From the NCBI GenBank assembly GCA_050010115.1, contig JBEKLQ010000007.1:3091-67090 (forward strand): a DNA stretch of 64,000 nt, read 5' to 3'. Below, piece by piece: positions 27,079-35,111 of the stretch. Each line of letters begins with the position of its first letter. Positions within the stretch are counted from its first letter, which is position 1. The DNA is from JAKACA01 sp050010115 (GTDB lineage: Bacteria; Actinomycetota; Acidimicrobiia; Acidimicrobiales; Bog-793). The translations under genes and the position numbers were made by a program. The notes beneath the pieces are model-generated. The model was given only the letters and a program-made list of their open reading frames with translations. It was not told where the DNA came from and searched no databases.

Positions 27079-28383
27079 GTGGCCACGCCCGCCGTGAAGA
27101 CCCCGCGACCGTCCGTGCCGCTCCGGCCCCGGTCGGCCGCACCGGGATCCCGGTCGCACCGGAAACTGAATTGGATGCAGCGGACCCGGATTCGGGTCCA
27201 GCGAGCCCACGCCCGCCGAATCGAGCGGCGCTCCGCACGTCGCTTCTGGGCGGGTCGCCACCCCGTGGCAGCGGGAACCATCGTCGTGGTGCTGGCGCTG
27301 ACGCCCGTGTGGGTCTCGCTCAGCTCGGCGGTGACCAACCCCTCACTCGGCGCCAGTGTTCCGGCCCGCTTCGCCGAGTGGTTGCGCGACCACGGCGGCA
27401 GCTCCGTCGTCGTCTGGGCTGAGAACGAGTGGTACTCCCATCACCCGCCGCCTGTCGGGGGCCGGCCACCCAATGGGGCCATCCCGCTACCGCCTACGAA
27501 GACGGGATCCGGCTCTGCAACTGGGTCTGGGTCGTACCTCCCTGAGCCGAAGCCCATCAAGCCGCTCGCATCGCCGCCCATTGCGGGCGAGGGTCAATGG
27601 CATGCCGCAGGCCGGCTGGTCAATGGCGTGCCGGCCGTGTACGAGGCGTTTCTCCGCCCTGATGCCGTCCACACCAGCCTCGTCGTGGGCGTCGCCTGGA
27701 TGGATACCAAACTGCTCCGTGCCACGTTGTACTCCGGGAGCTACATCCCCGGAGGCGGTCCCTACACCTACACGGCACCGGTACAGCCGTCGGCGGCAAC
27801 GAGCCTGGTGGCGGCGTTCAATGCCGGGTTCCGCATGGCCGATGCGAACGGCGGCTACTACACCGACGGCAAGATGATCATGCCACTGCGCACCGACGGC
27901 GCATCGGTCGTCATCTACAAGAACGGGACCGTGACAGTCGGTGCCTGGGGCCGCGAGGTCCACATGACGAGCGACGTCGTGTCCGTGAGGCAGAACCTGA
28001 GCCTGCTTGTGGACAACGGGAAGCCGGTCGCCGGCCTGAACGCGAACGACACGACCGTCTGGGGCGCCACGCTGGGCAACCAGGTCTACGTCTGGCGCTC
28101 CGGGCTTGGCGAGACGGCGAAGGGAGCTCTGGTCTACGTGGGCGGGCCCGGGCTCAACATCACGACGCTCGCAGAGCTCCTCGCGCGGGCAGGCTCCGTG
28201 CGCGCCCTGGAGCTCGACATCAACACCGACTGGGTCGACTACGCCACCTTCGCTCCGTCGACCCCGCACGGCACAGCAAGCCCCGCCAATGGCCACAATC
28301 TGCTCCCGCACATGGTGGGGACCCCGGCTCGCTACTTCGCATCGTGGTGGGCCCGGGACTTCTTCATTATGTCGGCACGCTGA
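27079..28383 (+). CDS. Membrane-anchored phosphodiester glycosidase (NAGPA/DUF2233) family protein
   Basis: 434 aa. A basic cytoplasmic N-terminus (about 1-58) leads to one TM helix (VAAGTIVVVLALTPVWVSL, about 59-77). A Pro-rich linker follows and then the NAGPA fold (about 175-430): GVPAVYEAFLRPD, LVAAFNAGFRMADANGGYY, VIYKNGTVTVGAWGRE, AKGALVYVGGPGLNITTLA, ALELDINTDWVDYATF. The domain removes sugars linked through a phosphodiester, so an envelope or polysaccharide role outside the membrane is likely. GTG start. The next gene is a paralogue. Confidence 0.8.
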   Translation: MATPAVKTPRPSVPLRPRSAAPGSRSHRKLNWMQRTRIRVQRAHARRIERRSARRFWAGRHPVAAGTIVVVLALTPVWVSLSSAVTNPSLGASVPARFAEWLRDHGGSSVVVWAENEWYSHHPPPVGGRPPNGAIPLPPTKTGSGSATGSGSYLPEPKPIKPLASPPIAGEGQWHAAGRLVNGVPAVYEAFLRPDAVHTSLVVGVAWMDTKLLRATLYSGSYIPGGGPYTYTAPVQPSAATSLVAAFNAGFRMADANGGYYTDGKMIMPLRTDGASVVIYKNGTVTVGAWGREVHMTSDVVSVRQNLSLLVDNGKPVAGLNANDTTVWGATLGNQVYVWRSGLGETAKGALVYVGGPGLNITTLAELLARAGSVRALELDINTDWVDYATFAPSTPHGTASPANGHNLLPHMVGTPARYFASWWARDFFIMSAR

Positions 28384-28404
28384 TTCATCATGTCGGCACG
28401 CTGA
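28363..28404 (+). repeat. 21-bp tandem duplication spanning the stop codon
   Basis: Two copies differ by one base (TTCATTATG and TTCATCATG starts) and each ends GTCGGCACGCTGA. The first holds the real end (FIMSAR and stop); the second repeats it immediately downstream. Confidence 0.95.
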
Positions 28405-28417
28405 CCGAGCCGGCGTT

Positions 28418-29521
28418 GTGAGTCGCGACTGCCTGGGCCGATCGCCACGCAGCTCGCTACGCTGCGTCCTCGCCGCCGGGCGGTGCCGACAGGTTCTCGT
28501 TCTTCTGGTTGTCGGCCTGTTCGTCACCGCATGTGCCTCCGCCACAGGAGCCGGCGGGTCCACAACGTCGAGATCCAAGCCGGCCGACACGATCGGCGCC
28601 GGCGGCACCACGAGCACGACCGGCACTAGCGCTCCACCGGCCCGCCACCACCGACCCAAGCCGAAGGCCCCGGCCGTCGCGCTGTTGCCCGAGCCTGTGT
28701 CACTGATGCCGTTTTCCTCGCCGCTGCCCGGCGAGGGTGTCTGGCACGCGGCCGGCCGCAAAGTCCTCGGCTACTCGGCCATCTACGAGACGCTTATCAG
28801 ACCTCCAGGGTCGAGCCTCGAGGCGGGCGTCGCCTGGCTGGACATGCGTCTGCTCCGCGCCCAGCTCTACTCGGGCAGCCTCAGTCCAGGAGGAGGCCCG
28901 TGGAAGTTGACTGCGCCGATCGAACCTGCGGCAGCGAAGTCCCTCGTGGCGGCATTCAATGGCGGCTTCAAATTCCCTGCCGCCGAGGGCGGGTACTACG
29001 CAGAAGGCAAGCTCGTTTACCCGCTTCGTGTCGGCGGCGCGTCGCTCGTGATCTACCGGAACGGAAGTGCAACCGTCGGGCAGTGGGGCCGGGACGTCAC
29101 GATGACCAGGCAAGTCGATGCGGTGCGCCAGAACCTGACGCTTCTCGTCGACAACGATCGCCCGGTTCCGGGACTCAACCCCTACGACAACTCCGTCTGG
29201 GGCGCGACCCTCGGCGGCGTACCCGCAGTGTGGCGCTCGGGTCTTGGCATCACGGCAAGCGGTGCGCTCGTCTACGTCACGGGCCCCTCGCTCGAGATCA
29301 CTCAGCTGGCGGCGTTGCTGGTGCGTGCCGGGGCCGTCCGCGGCATGGAGCTCGACATCAACCCGGCCTGGCCGGAGTTCGCGACCTACAGCCCGCCGAC
29401 TCCGAACGGACTGGCCGCTCCGGTCAACGGCGCAAGCCTGATCGCCGGGATGCAGCAGACGCCGTACACGTTCTTCGAGGCCTGGTGGGCCCGTGACTTC
29501 GTCACGGTCTCTTCTCGGTGA
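28418..29521 (+). CDS. Lipoprotein phosphodiester glycosidase (NAGPA/DUF2233) family protein
   Basis: 367 aa paralogue of the preceding gene. It has a lipoprotein signal instead of a TM anchor: VLVLLVVGLFVTACASATG, lipobox VTAC near residue 34. A Thr/Gly/Ser linker follows, then the same NAGPA core (VWHAAGRKVLGYSAIYE, LVAAFNGGFKFPAAEGGYY, LVIYRNGSATVGQWGRD, GMELDINPAWPEFATY, WWARDFVTVSS at the end). The shared order and endings show tandem duplication followed by a switch of anchoring. GTG 28418 is taken as the start because it precedes the signal peptide. Confidence 0.8.
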   Translation: MSRDCLGRSPRSSLRCVLAAGRCRQVLVLLVVGLFVTACASATGAGGSTTSRSKPADTIGAGGTTSTTGTSAPPARHHRPKPKAPAVALLPEPVSLMPFSSPLPGEGVWHAAGRKVLGYSAIYETLIRPPGSSLEAGVAWLDMRLLRAQLYSGSLSPGGGPWKLTAPIEPAAAKSLVAAFNGGFKFPAAEGGYYAEGKLVYPLRVGGASLVIYRNGSATVGQWGRDVTMTRQVDAVRQNLTLLVDNDRPVPGLNPYDNSVWGATLGGVPAVWRSGLGITASGALVYVTGPSLEITQLAALLVRAGAVRGMELDINPAWPEFATYSPPTPNGLAAPVNGASLIAGMQQTPYTFFEAWWARDFVTVSSR

Positions 29522-29562
29522 CGACCAGAGCTGACCGCCCGGCCGCTAACCGCCCGCTGTGA

Positions 29563-30324
29563 CTAACCGGGAATCCGCCGCCAGATCGCCCGGGGTAACA
29601 CGCGAAGCACCAGGAACACATAGCGAAGCACCGGTGGCACGAACACCACTGCTGCTCCCGCCTCGAGGCCCTTCGTGACGCTGGCGGCCACGGCCGCCGG
29701 GCCCACGGTGAACGGAGCCTCCGGCAGGCCCGTCGTCATGCGAGTCCGCACGAAACCCGGCCTCACCACCATCACGTCCACCCCGGTTCCGACGAGCGCG
29801 TCTCGGAGCCCGAGCGCGAAACCATCGAGGCCGGCCTTGCCGGCCCCGTAGACGAAGTTCGCCTTCCGCACCCTCACGCCGGCCACTGACGAGAGAATCA
29901 CGAGGCGACCGTAACCCTGGGCCCGCATCACCTTGGCGAAGGCGACGAGGACAGCGGCCGGGCCGGTGACGTTCACCGTCATCATCTCGGTCACCCGTGC
30001 TGGGCTGAGCTGGTCGAGGTCGGCGGTGCCGAGATCGCCGAGCGCCATCACAAGGAGGTCGATCCCACCAAGGGTTCCCGCCGCCGACGCCGCGAAAGCC
30101 TCCAATTCACCGGGGCGGGCAAGATCGAGCTCCGCCACTTCCACGAACTGGGCCCCGGCGGCTTCGAGCTCTTTCGCGGCGGCTCGAAGGCGCGGCAACT
30201 CCCGCCCTGCGAGCACGACCTTCTCCAGCCGGCGCGAAGCGAGGTCCCGCAATACTGCCAGACCGATCTCGGACGTGCCGCCGATCAACACGGCGGTCTG
30301 CGGCATTCCCGTCGCGTCGATCAC
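29563..30324 (-). CDS. dprE2: Decaprenylphosphoryl-2-keto-ribose reductase (DprE2-like SDR)
   Basis: 253 aa, against about 254 in mycobacterial DprE2. TAVLIGGTSEIGLAVLRDLA is the NAD(P)-binding Gly-rich loop and VMALGDLG the NNAG-equivalent. The catalytic set is Ser in VILSSVAG plus YGAGKAGLDG (YxxxK). The hydrophobic C-terminus (VLRYVFLVLRVLPRAIWRR) could attach to the membrane, as in mycobacterial homologues. GTG 30324 overlaps the dprE1 stop (GTGA). With dprE1 it would carry out the two-step C2' epimerisation that makes decaprenylphosphoryl-arabinose. Confidence 0.88.
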   Translation of the reverse strand: MIDATGMPQTAVLIGGTSEIGLAVLRDLASRRLEKVVLAGRELPRLRAAAKELEAAGAQFVEVAELDLARPGELEAFAASAAGTLGGIDLLVMALGDLGTADLDQLSPARVTEMMTVNVTGPAAVLVAFAKVMRAQGYGRLVILSSVAGVRVRKANFVYGAGKAGLDGFALGLRDALVGTGVDVMVVRPGFVRTRMTTGLPEAPFTVGPAAVAASVTKGLEAGAAVVFVPPVLRYVFLVLRVLPRAIWRRIPG

Positions 30325-31796
30325 GAAGGCGAGCCTGACCCACGCCGCTTGCCTGGCACAGGGCGCTTGCCTGGCACAGGGCGCTTGCCTGGCACAGGGC
30401 GCTTGCCTGGCACGAGGCCGAGCCGGCGGCCGAGATCCGAGACGAACAGCCCGTCGGGGTCGAGCTCGTCCCGAACAGACCGCCATTCGTCGATCCGCGG
30501 GTACATCGCCTCCAGTGCAGTTGCCCTAACCCGGCCGTCCTTGGCCAGGTAGACCCGACCACCAGCTTCGACGACCCGGTCGTCGAAGCGATCGAGCAGT
30601 TGGCCGAGGCCCGGCACGGCGAGCGGAAGATCAACAGCGAGCGTCCAGCCGCGCGCCGGGAACGACAGCGGAGCCTCGTCGCCCGGGCCGAATCGCTTGA
30701 GCACCGCCAGGAACGCCGGGCAGCGCTTGCTGCTCAACGCCTCGATCACCGCCCGCACGACGTCCTCAGCTCCGAACGGCACGACGAATTGGTACTGGGT
30801 GAACCCGCGTGGACCGTAGAGGCGGTTCCAATCCCCGATGCCGTCCAGCGGATGGAAGAACCCGGAGATGGTCTCGATCGTCCGCCGCCTCGTCCGTGGG
30901 GCCCGGCGGTACCAGGCCTCGTTGAAGGCGGACACCGTGAGCGCCGTCAGCGGGCTCACCGGCGGTGTGAACGGCACCGAAGCGATCTGCCGCGGCGAGA
31001 AGTGAAGTGGATCGGCCCCCGCGCCGCGGTGGGCCTTGCACTCGAGATCCCGCAGACCAGCGTGATCACCCCGCGTGAGCACGGACCGCCCGAGATTCCC
31101 GCCGCGGGCAAGGCAGTCCACCCAGGCGACCGAGTACCGGTGGTCCTCGTCCCCGTCGGTCATCGCCGCCATGCAGGCGTCAAGGTCATGGGTCCGCTCG
31201 GTCTCGACGACCATGGAGGCCGTCTCGATTCGGAGCAGGCGCATCGTCATATCGAGCACGACCCCGGTGAGCCCCATGCCCCCAGCGGTGGCCCAGAACG
31301 CCGCCTTGTCCCGATCTCGTTCCACCGTGCGTGGGCCGCCCGCGGTCAATAACGTGAACGACTCGACGGCCTCGGTGAACGCGCCATCACGATGATGGTT
31401 CTTACCGTGCACATCGGCTGCCAGGGCGCCCCCGAGCGTCACGTGGCGCGTTCCCGGCGTGACCGGGACGAACCATCCCTGCGGCACCGACCACCGCAGC
31501 AGCGAGTCGATGCTGAGCCCTCCCTCGGCCCGCAGAAGGCCAGTGCGACCATCCCAGGTGATCGTCCGGGAGCAGCGTGTCGTGTCGATCACGAGCCCGC
31601 CGGCGGATTGGGCGGCATCGCCGTAGGAGCGGCCGAGCCCACGGGCAAGGACCGGGCGACCCGCCGCGGCCGCATCCTGCAACGCCGCCGTGAGCTCCTC
31701 GATGCCGTGAGGTCGGGCCAGCTCAGCACGGGTCGGAGCCGACCTCCCCCAGCCCGTCAGGAGAGCGGGCGATGCCCGCGCAGAGTCCCCGGACAC
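30321..31796 (-). CDS. dprE1: Decaprenylphosphoryl-beta-D-ribose oxidase (DprE1-like)
   Basis: 491 aa (M. tuberculosis 461). LTGWGRSAPT opens the FAD domain; ARGLGRSYGDAAQ and ADVHGKNHHRDG are the FAD-contact motifs of DprE1. The catalytic region has DWNRLYGPRGFTQYQFVVPFG and FGPGDEAPLSFPARGWTLAVD. At the position of the benzothiazinone-target Cys387 of M. tuberculosis (GWNICVDF, from memory), this protein has Ala (GWTLAVDL), which is residue 387 from GTG 31796. The C-terminus carries four PVPGKR repeats. An in-frame ATG at 31853 is the alternative start. Confidence 0.9.
   Translation of the reverse strand: MSGDSARASPALLTGWGRSAPTRAELARPHGIEELTAALQDAAAAGRPVLARGLGRSYGDAAQSAGGLVIDTTRCSRTITWDGRTGLLRAEGGLSIDSLLRWSVPQGWFVPVTPGTRHVTLGGALAADVHGKNHHRDGAFTEAVESFTLLTAGGPRTVERDRDKAAFWATAGGMGLTGVVLDMTMRLLRIETASMVVETERTHDLDACMAAMTDGDEDHRYSVAWVDCLARGGNLGRSVLTRGDHAGLRDLECKAHRGAGADPLHFSPRQIASVPFTPPVSPLTALTVSAFNEAWYRRAPRTRRRTIETISGFFHPLDGIGDWNRLYGPRGFTQYQFVVPFGAEDVVRAVIEALSSKRCPAFLAVLKRFGPGDEAPLSFPARGWTLAVDLPLAVPGLGQLLDRFDDRVVEAGGRVYLAKDGRVRATALEAMYPRIDEWRSVRDELDPDGLFVSDLGRRLGLVPGKRPVPGKRPVPGKRPVPGKRRGSGSPS
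30346..30417 (-). repeat. 18-bp tandem repeat, four copies, at the dprE1 3' end
   Basis: CGCTTGCCTGGCACAGGG recurs at 30346, 30364 and 30382 exactly and at 30400 in degenerate form. In the gene it encodes PVPGKR units extending DprE1 beyond the conserved end (LGRRLGLVPGKR). Confidence 0.95.
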
Positions 31797-31868
31797 CTCG
31801 CAACCCCCTGCCTCCCACCCCGTGCCCACAGTCGTTGCCCATCTGGGCCCCATATCGGGCTCACCCCG

Positions 31869-32858
31869 TCACGTGTCCAGCCCGATGACAACGAGCACGC
31901 AACACAGGAAACCCACGACCTGCAACACATGGTCCTTCAACACGATCTCCTCCGGCGCACCACCGTGACCGCGCTCGATGGCACGATCCACCAACACCGC
32001 TGCCACGGCGAAGGGGACCACGGAGAGCACGAGGAGCAGGCCATCTTGGACCCGGTCGTCAGTCATCGCCGCTCGTGCCACGGCCCAGGCCGCGTAGGCG
32101 CCCACGGTCACGGTCGCGCTCAGCCGCCGTGCCCATCGCAACGAGCGCTCCCGGTACCACGACAGCGCAGCGCGGTGCTCACCTCTATCGTCGCCGAGCT
32201 GAGCGAACTCAGTGCTCCGCTTGCCGGCGGCGACGAACAGGGAGCCGAACGTCGCCACCACGAGGAACCACGGCGACAACGGGACGTGCGCAGCGACACC
32301 CCCGGCAACAGCCCGCAATAGAAACCCAGCCGAGATACACAGTAGCTCCACCACCGGCACGTGCTTCAGTGCGAAGGAGTAGCTCAGCGTGATGGCGAGG
32401 TACGCCCCGATGACTGCAGCGAGAGCCAGGCCGCCGATTGCCGCTCCGCCGGCGAGCGCACACACGAGCAGCACTGTGCCGATGCCGAGCGCCAACCCCC
32501 GGCTCAGCTCCCTGGCGGCGATCGGCCGGAGGCGCTTGGTGGGGTGAAGGCGGTCAGCCTCCGCATCGATGGAGTCGTTGATGAGGTACGTACCGGCAGA
32601 GGCCGCGCAGAACGCCACCGCTGCGCCGGTGGTTCGTGCCAACGCCACCGGATGCGTGAGTACGGCTGCTGCCGCCGGCGCAGCGAAGACCAGCAGGTTC
32701 TTCACCCATTGCCGGGGCCGGACGGCGACGAGCAGCGCAGAAGCTGTCGAGCGGCGCGCACCGGCGGGCTCCGGCACCCCAGTATCCGGGCCGGCTCCAG
32801 GCCCGCCGGTCCTCAACAGCTCCACCGCAGGCTCTCGCACTCGTTCAGCATCGACCAT
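31869..32858 (-). CDS. ubiA: Decaprenyl-phosphate phosphoribosyltransferase (UbiA family)
   Basis: 329 aa membrane prenyltransferase with about nine TM helices. RPRQWVKNLLVFAAP leads in. The first Asp-rich motif NDSIDAEADRLHPTKRLRPIA binds Mg-PRPP in the DPPR-synthase branch, and YSFALKHVPVVELLCISAGFLLRAVAGG is the second. This matches actinobacterial UbiA (Rv3806c type), which couples decaprenyl phosphate to PRPP as the first committed step towards DPA. It starts the minus-strand set ubiA-dprE1-dprE2, with 72 bp (or 15 bp if the earlier ATG is used) to dprE1. ATG 32858. Confidence 0.9.
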   Translation of the reverse strand: MVDAERVREPAVELLRTGGPGAGPDTGVPEPAGARRSTASALLVAVRPRQWVKNLLVFAAPAAAAVLTHPVALARTTGAAVAFCAASAGTYLINDSIDAEADRLHPTKRLRPIAARELSRGLALGIGTVLLVCALAGGAAIGGLALAAVIGAYLAITLSYSFALKHVPVVELLCISAGFLLRAVAGGVAAHVPLSPWFLVVATFGSLFVAAGKRSTEFAQLGDDRGEHRAALSWYRERSLRWARRLSATVTVGAYAAWAVARAAMTDDRVQDGLLLVLSVVPFAVAAVLVDRAIERGHGGAPEEIVLKDHVLQVVGFLCCVLVVIGLDT

Positions 32859-32925
32859 CTGACTCCGACGGTAGTACTCCGGCGAGCGACAGGGGTTCCA
32901 TCGCGGCCCCAGCTACATTCACGGC

Positions 32926-34140
32926 GTGGCTGAACCCACCGGTCGCCAGTGGCGCCGCACCAGCACCAGTGGCCTGATCGCAGCTCTAGCGGCGGCGATG
33001 GTGGTGTTCAGCTCGTGCACAACGGCGACTCGCCTCTCCACGACGGCCACGACGTCGGGCCGCCCGCCCACGTCACCGGCCACGGTCGCGCCAACCTCGA
33101 CGGGGACAACCGAGCCCGTGACCACGACGACGTTTCCTGCGTCGTTCGGGGTCGGCATCCGGACCATCACGCTCGTGGACACGACGAGGCCCACGGAGAA
33201 CTACGCGACAGCTCCTCCGAGCATGCTGTCCCCGCACCGGGTTATCGCCACGCAGATCCGCTATCCGACGCTCTCCCGTGCGCCGGGCGTGGAACAGACC
33301 GGGGCGACACCCGCGTCCGGATTCGGGCCGTTCCCGGTCATCGTGTTCGCCCACGGCTACGCCGTCATGCCGAACACCTACGAGTACTTGCTGGACGCCT
33401 GGGTGAGGGCGGGTTTCGTCGTGGTGAGCCCCGTTTTCCCCGTGTCCAACTACTACGAGTGGCTGCGCCAAGGCGGCGGGCCGGCCCCGGAGGCCGACAT
33501 GGGCAACGAGCCCGCCGACGTGGCCTTCGTGGTCGGCCAGCTGGCGAAATTAGCCGGGCAGACGGGATCGTTCCTCCACGGCCTGATCGACCTCCAGCGA
33601 CTCGGCCTGGCCGGCCAGTCCGATGGGGCCACGATTGTCGGAGGCCTCGTGTACGCCGGGTATTGGCGGGGCTACTTCGCCTCGATGCCCGTCCACCCGC
33701 TCGCCGTCGCCCTGCTGTCGGGCGCTGCATTCCAAACTGCGGGCGCGTACGCGGTGCCCACGCCCTCCCGCCCGGCAGTCCTCTCGGTCGAGAGCGACAC
33801 GGACTACTGCAACCCGACCGCGAACGCCACGGAGCTCTACTCGAGTGTGGCTCCCGGCGCCAGGCAGCACTGGTTCATGACCTTGGAAGGCGCCGATCAC
33901 CTCGGGCCCTATGTCGGGCAGCTGCCGTGGGCCCCGGCCGTCGCGACGGTCACGACGGACTTCTTCGCGCTGGAGCTTGAAGCGCGCGGTCGCAACGTCA
34001 CCGCGGCGACGGTCGGGCGCGCCGGCGACGTCCACGGCGTGTCGAGCATCACCGGCGCCGCCAGCGTCACGCTGCCCTCGACGAGCGACGACTACGACTG
34101 CGGTTCGCCGACCCCCTATGACCCCTACCCGGGCGGCTGA
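32926..34140 (+). CDS. Secreted alpha/beta-hydrolase lipoprotein
   Basis: 404 aa. Signal peptide with lipobox: LIAALAAAMVVFSSC (Cys about residue 31), then a Thr/Ser-rich linker. The hydrolase core starts PVIVFAHGYAVMPNTYEYLLDAWVRAGFVVVSP (oxyanion HG motif). The nucleophile is Ser232 in LAGQSDGA, the acid probably in VESDTDYCNP and the base in GADHLGPY. Resembles chlorophyllase/PAF-acetylhydrolase-type esterases. GTG start, divergent from ubiA with 67 bp between starts. Substrate unknown; envelope lipid or ester processing is possible given the location. Confidence 0.8.
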   Translation: MAEPTGRQWRRTSTSGLIAALAAAMVVFSSCTTATRLSTTATTSGRPPTSPATVAPTSTGTTEPVTTTTFPASFGVGIRTITLVDTTRPTENYATAPPSMLSPHRVIATQIRYPTLSRAPGVEQTGATPASGFGPFPVIVFAHGYAVMPNTYEYLLDAWVRAGFVVVSPVFPVSNYYEWLRQGGGPAPEADMGNEPADVAFVVGQLAKLAGQTGSFLHGLIDLQRLGLAGQSDGATIVGGLVYAGYWRGYFASMPVHPLAVALLSGAAFQTAGAYAVPTPSRPAVLSVESDTDYCNPTANATELYSSVAPGARQHWFMTLEGADHLGPYVGQLPWAPAVATVTTDFFALELEARGRNVTAATVGRAGDVHGVSSITGAASVTLPSTSDDYDCGSPTPYDPYPGG

Positions 34141-34288
34141 ACAACGATGTACCAGGCAAACGGCACCGCAGAGGGCCGCGAGGCCGGCCACGAGGATGGC
34201 CACAGTCTGCTAGCGGACGTCGTATCCTCAGCGATGCGAGGTTCTAAGGCCGCTCGTTTCGCGGCGTACCGCCCTGGGAGGCAGAGCA

Positions 34289-35077
34289 ATGACCCCGACC
34301 ACTGACCGAGCCGTGAGCCGCCTTGCTCGTCGCCACGCAACCGGCGTCGTCGTCGTCGCCCTCGTGCTGGGCAGTCTCGGGCTCACCGGGTGCGGGGCCA
34401 TCCGCGCAGTCAAGAAGGCCGTGAGCACTGTGGAAAAGAACAAGAACACCATGGACGCCTTCACTAACAAGATCAAGTCCGGCGAGGCGACGCCGTTCGA
34501 AGCGACCTACGTGACGACCGGCAGCTCGCCGGAGAGGGTCGTGTACGCCGTTGATCCACCGAAAGGTGTCTTGTTCAAGCTCACCTCGTCGGGCAAGAAC
34601 AACAACAACAACAGCAACAACCTGGACCTGATCGTCACTCTGTCCGGCGAGTACGCCTGCACTCCGCCGTCGGGCTCCGGTTCGGGGTCGACCTCGACGT
34701 GGAAATGCACCGAGCTGCCTAAGGCCAGCGCTGCCGACTACAACAAGATCGAGGACTTCTACACCCCGCAACATTGGGTTACTTTCCTGGATGACTTTGC
34801 CCTCGCCGCCGGTATTGCGGGCGACAAGGTCTCGTCGTCGACCTTGAAGGTGAACGGATTCTCCATGTCGTGCGTCGACTTCGTCGCACCCGGCGTCAAG
34901 GGCACGAGCACGATCTGCACGACGGCGCAGGACATCCTCGGGTATGTCAAGGTCGCCCAAGACTCGACCAGCTTCGAGATCAAGAGCTACTCGCCCTCAC
35001 CCAAGGCGTCTCTCTTCCAGCTGCCGCCGGGAGCCACGGTCACGACGATCCCGAAGGTCACGACCCCCACCACCTAG
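34289..35077 (+). CDS. Putative lipoprotein of unknown function
   Basis: 262 aa. Lipoprotein signal VVVVALVLGSLGLTGCGAI (lipobox LTGC, Cys about residue 35). An amphipathic helix follows (IRAVKKAVSTVEKNKNTMDAFTNKI), then a beta-rich domain with a poly-Asn loop (KNNNNNSNN, about 111-119) and a Ser/Gly loop. Four Cys residues (YACTPP, WKCTEL, MSCVDF, TICTTA) could make two disulfides. ATG 34289 has GGGAGG upstream. I do not recognise the family; it lies 34 bp before the ABC-F gene. Confidence 0.7.
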   Translation: MTPTTDRAVSRLARRHATGVVVVALVLGSLGLTGCGAIRAVKKAVSTVEKNKNTMDAFTNKIKSGEATPFEATYVTTGSSPERVVYAVDPPKGVLFKLTSSGKNNNNNSNNLDLIVTLSGEYACTPPSGSGSGSTSTWKCTELPKASAADYNKIEDFYTPQHWVTFLDDFALAAGIAGDKVSSSTLKVNGFSMSCVDFVAPGVKGTSTICTTAQDILGYVKVAQDSTSFEIKSYSPSPKASLFQLPPGATVTTIPKVTTPTT

Positions 35078-35111
35078 GCGGCTCGCCGGCGCCGGCCGGT
35101 ACGTTCTCTCC

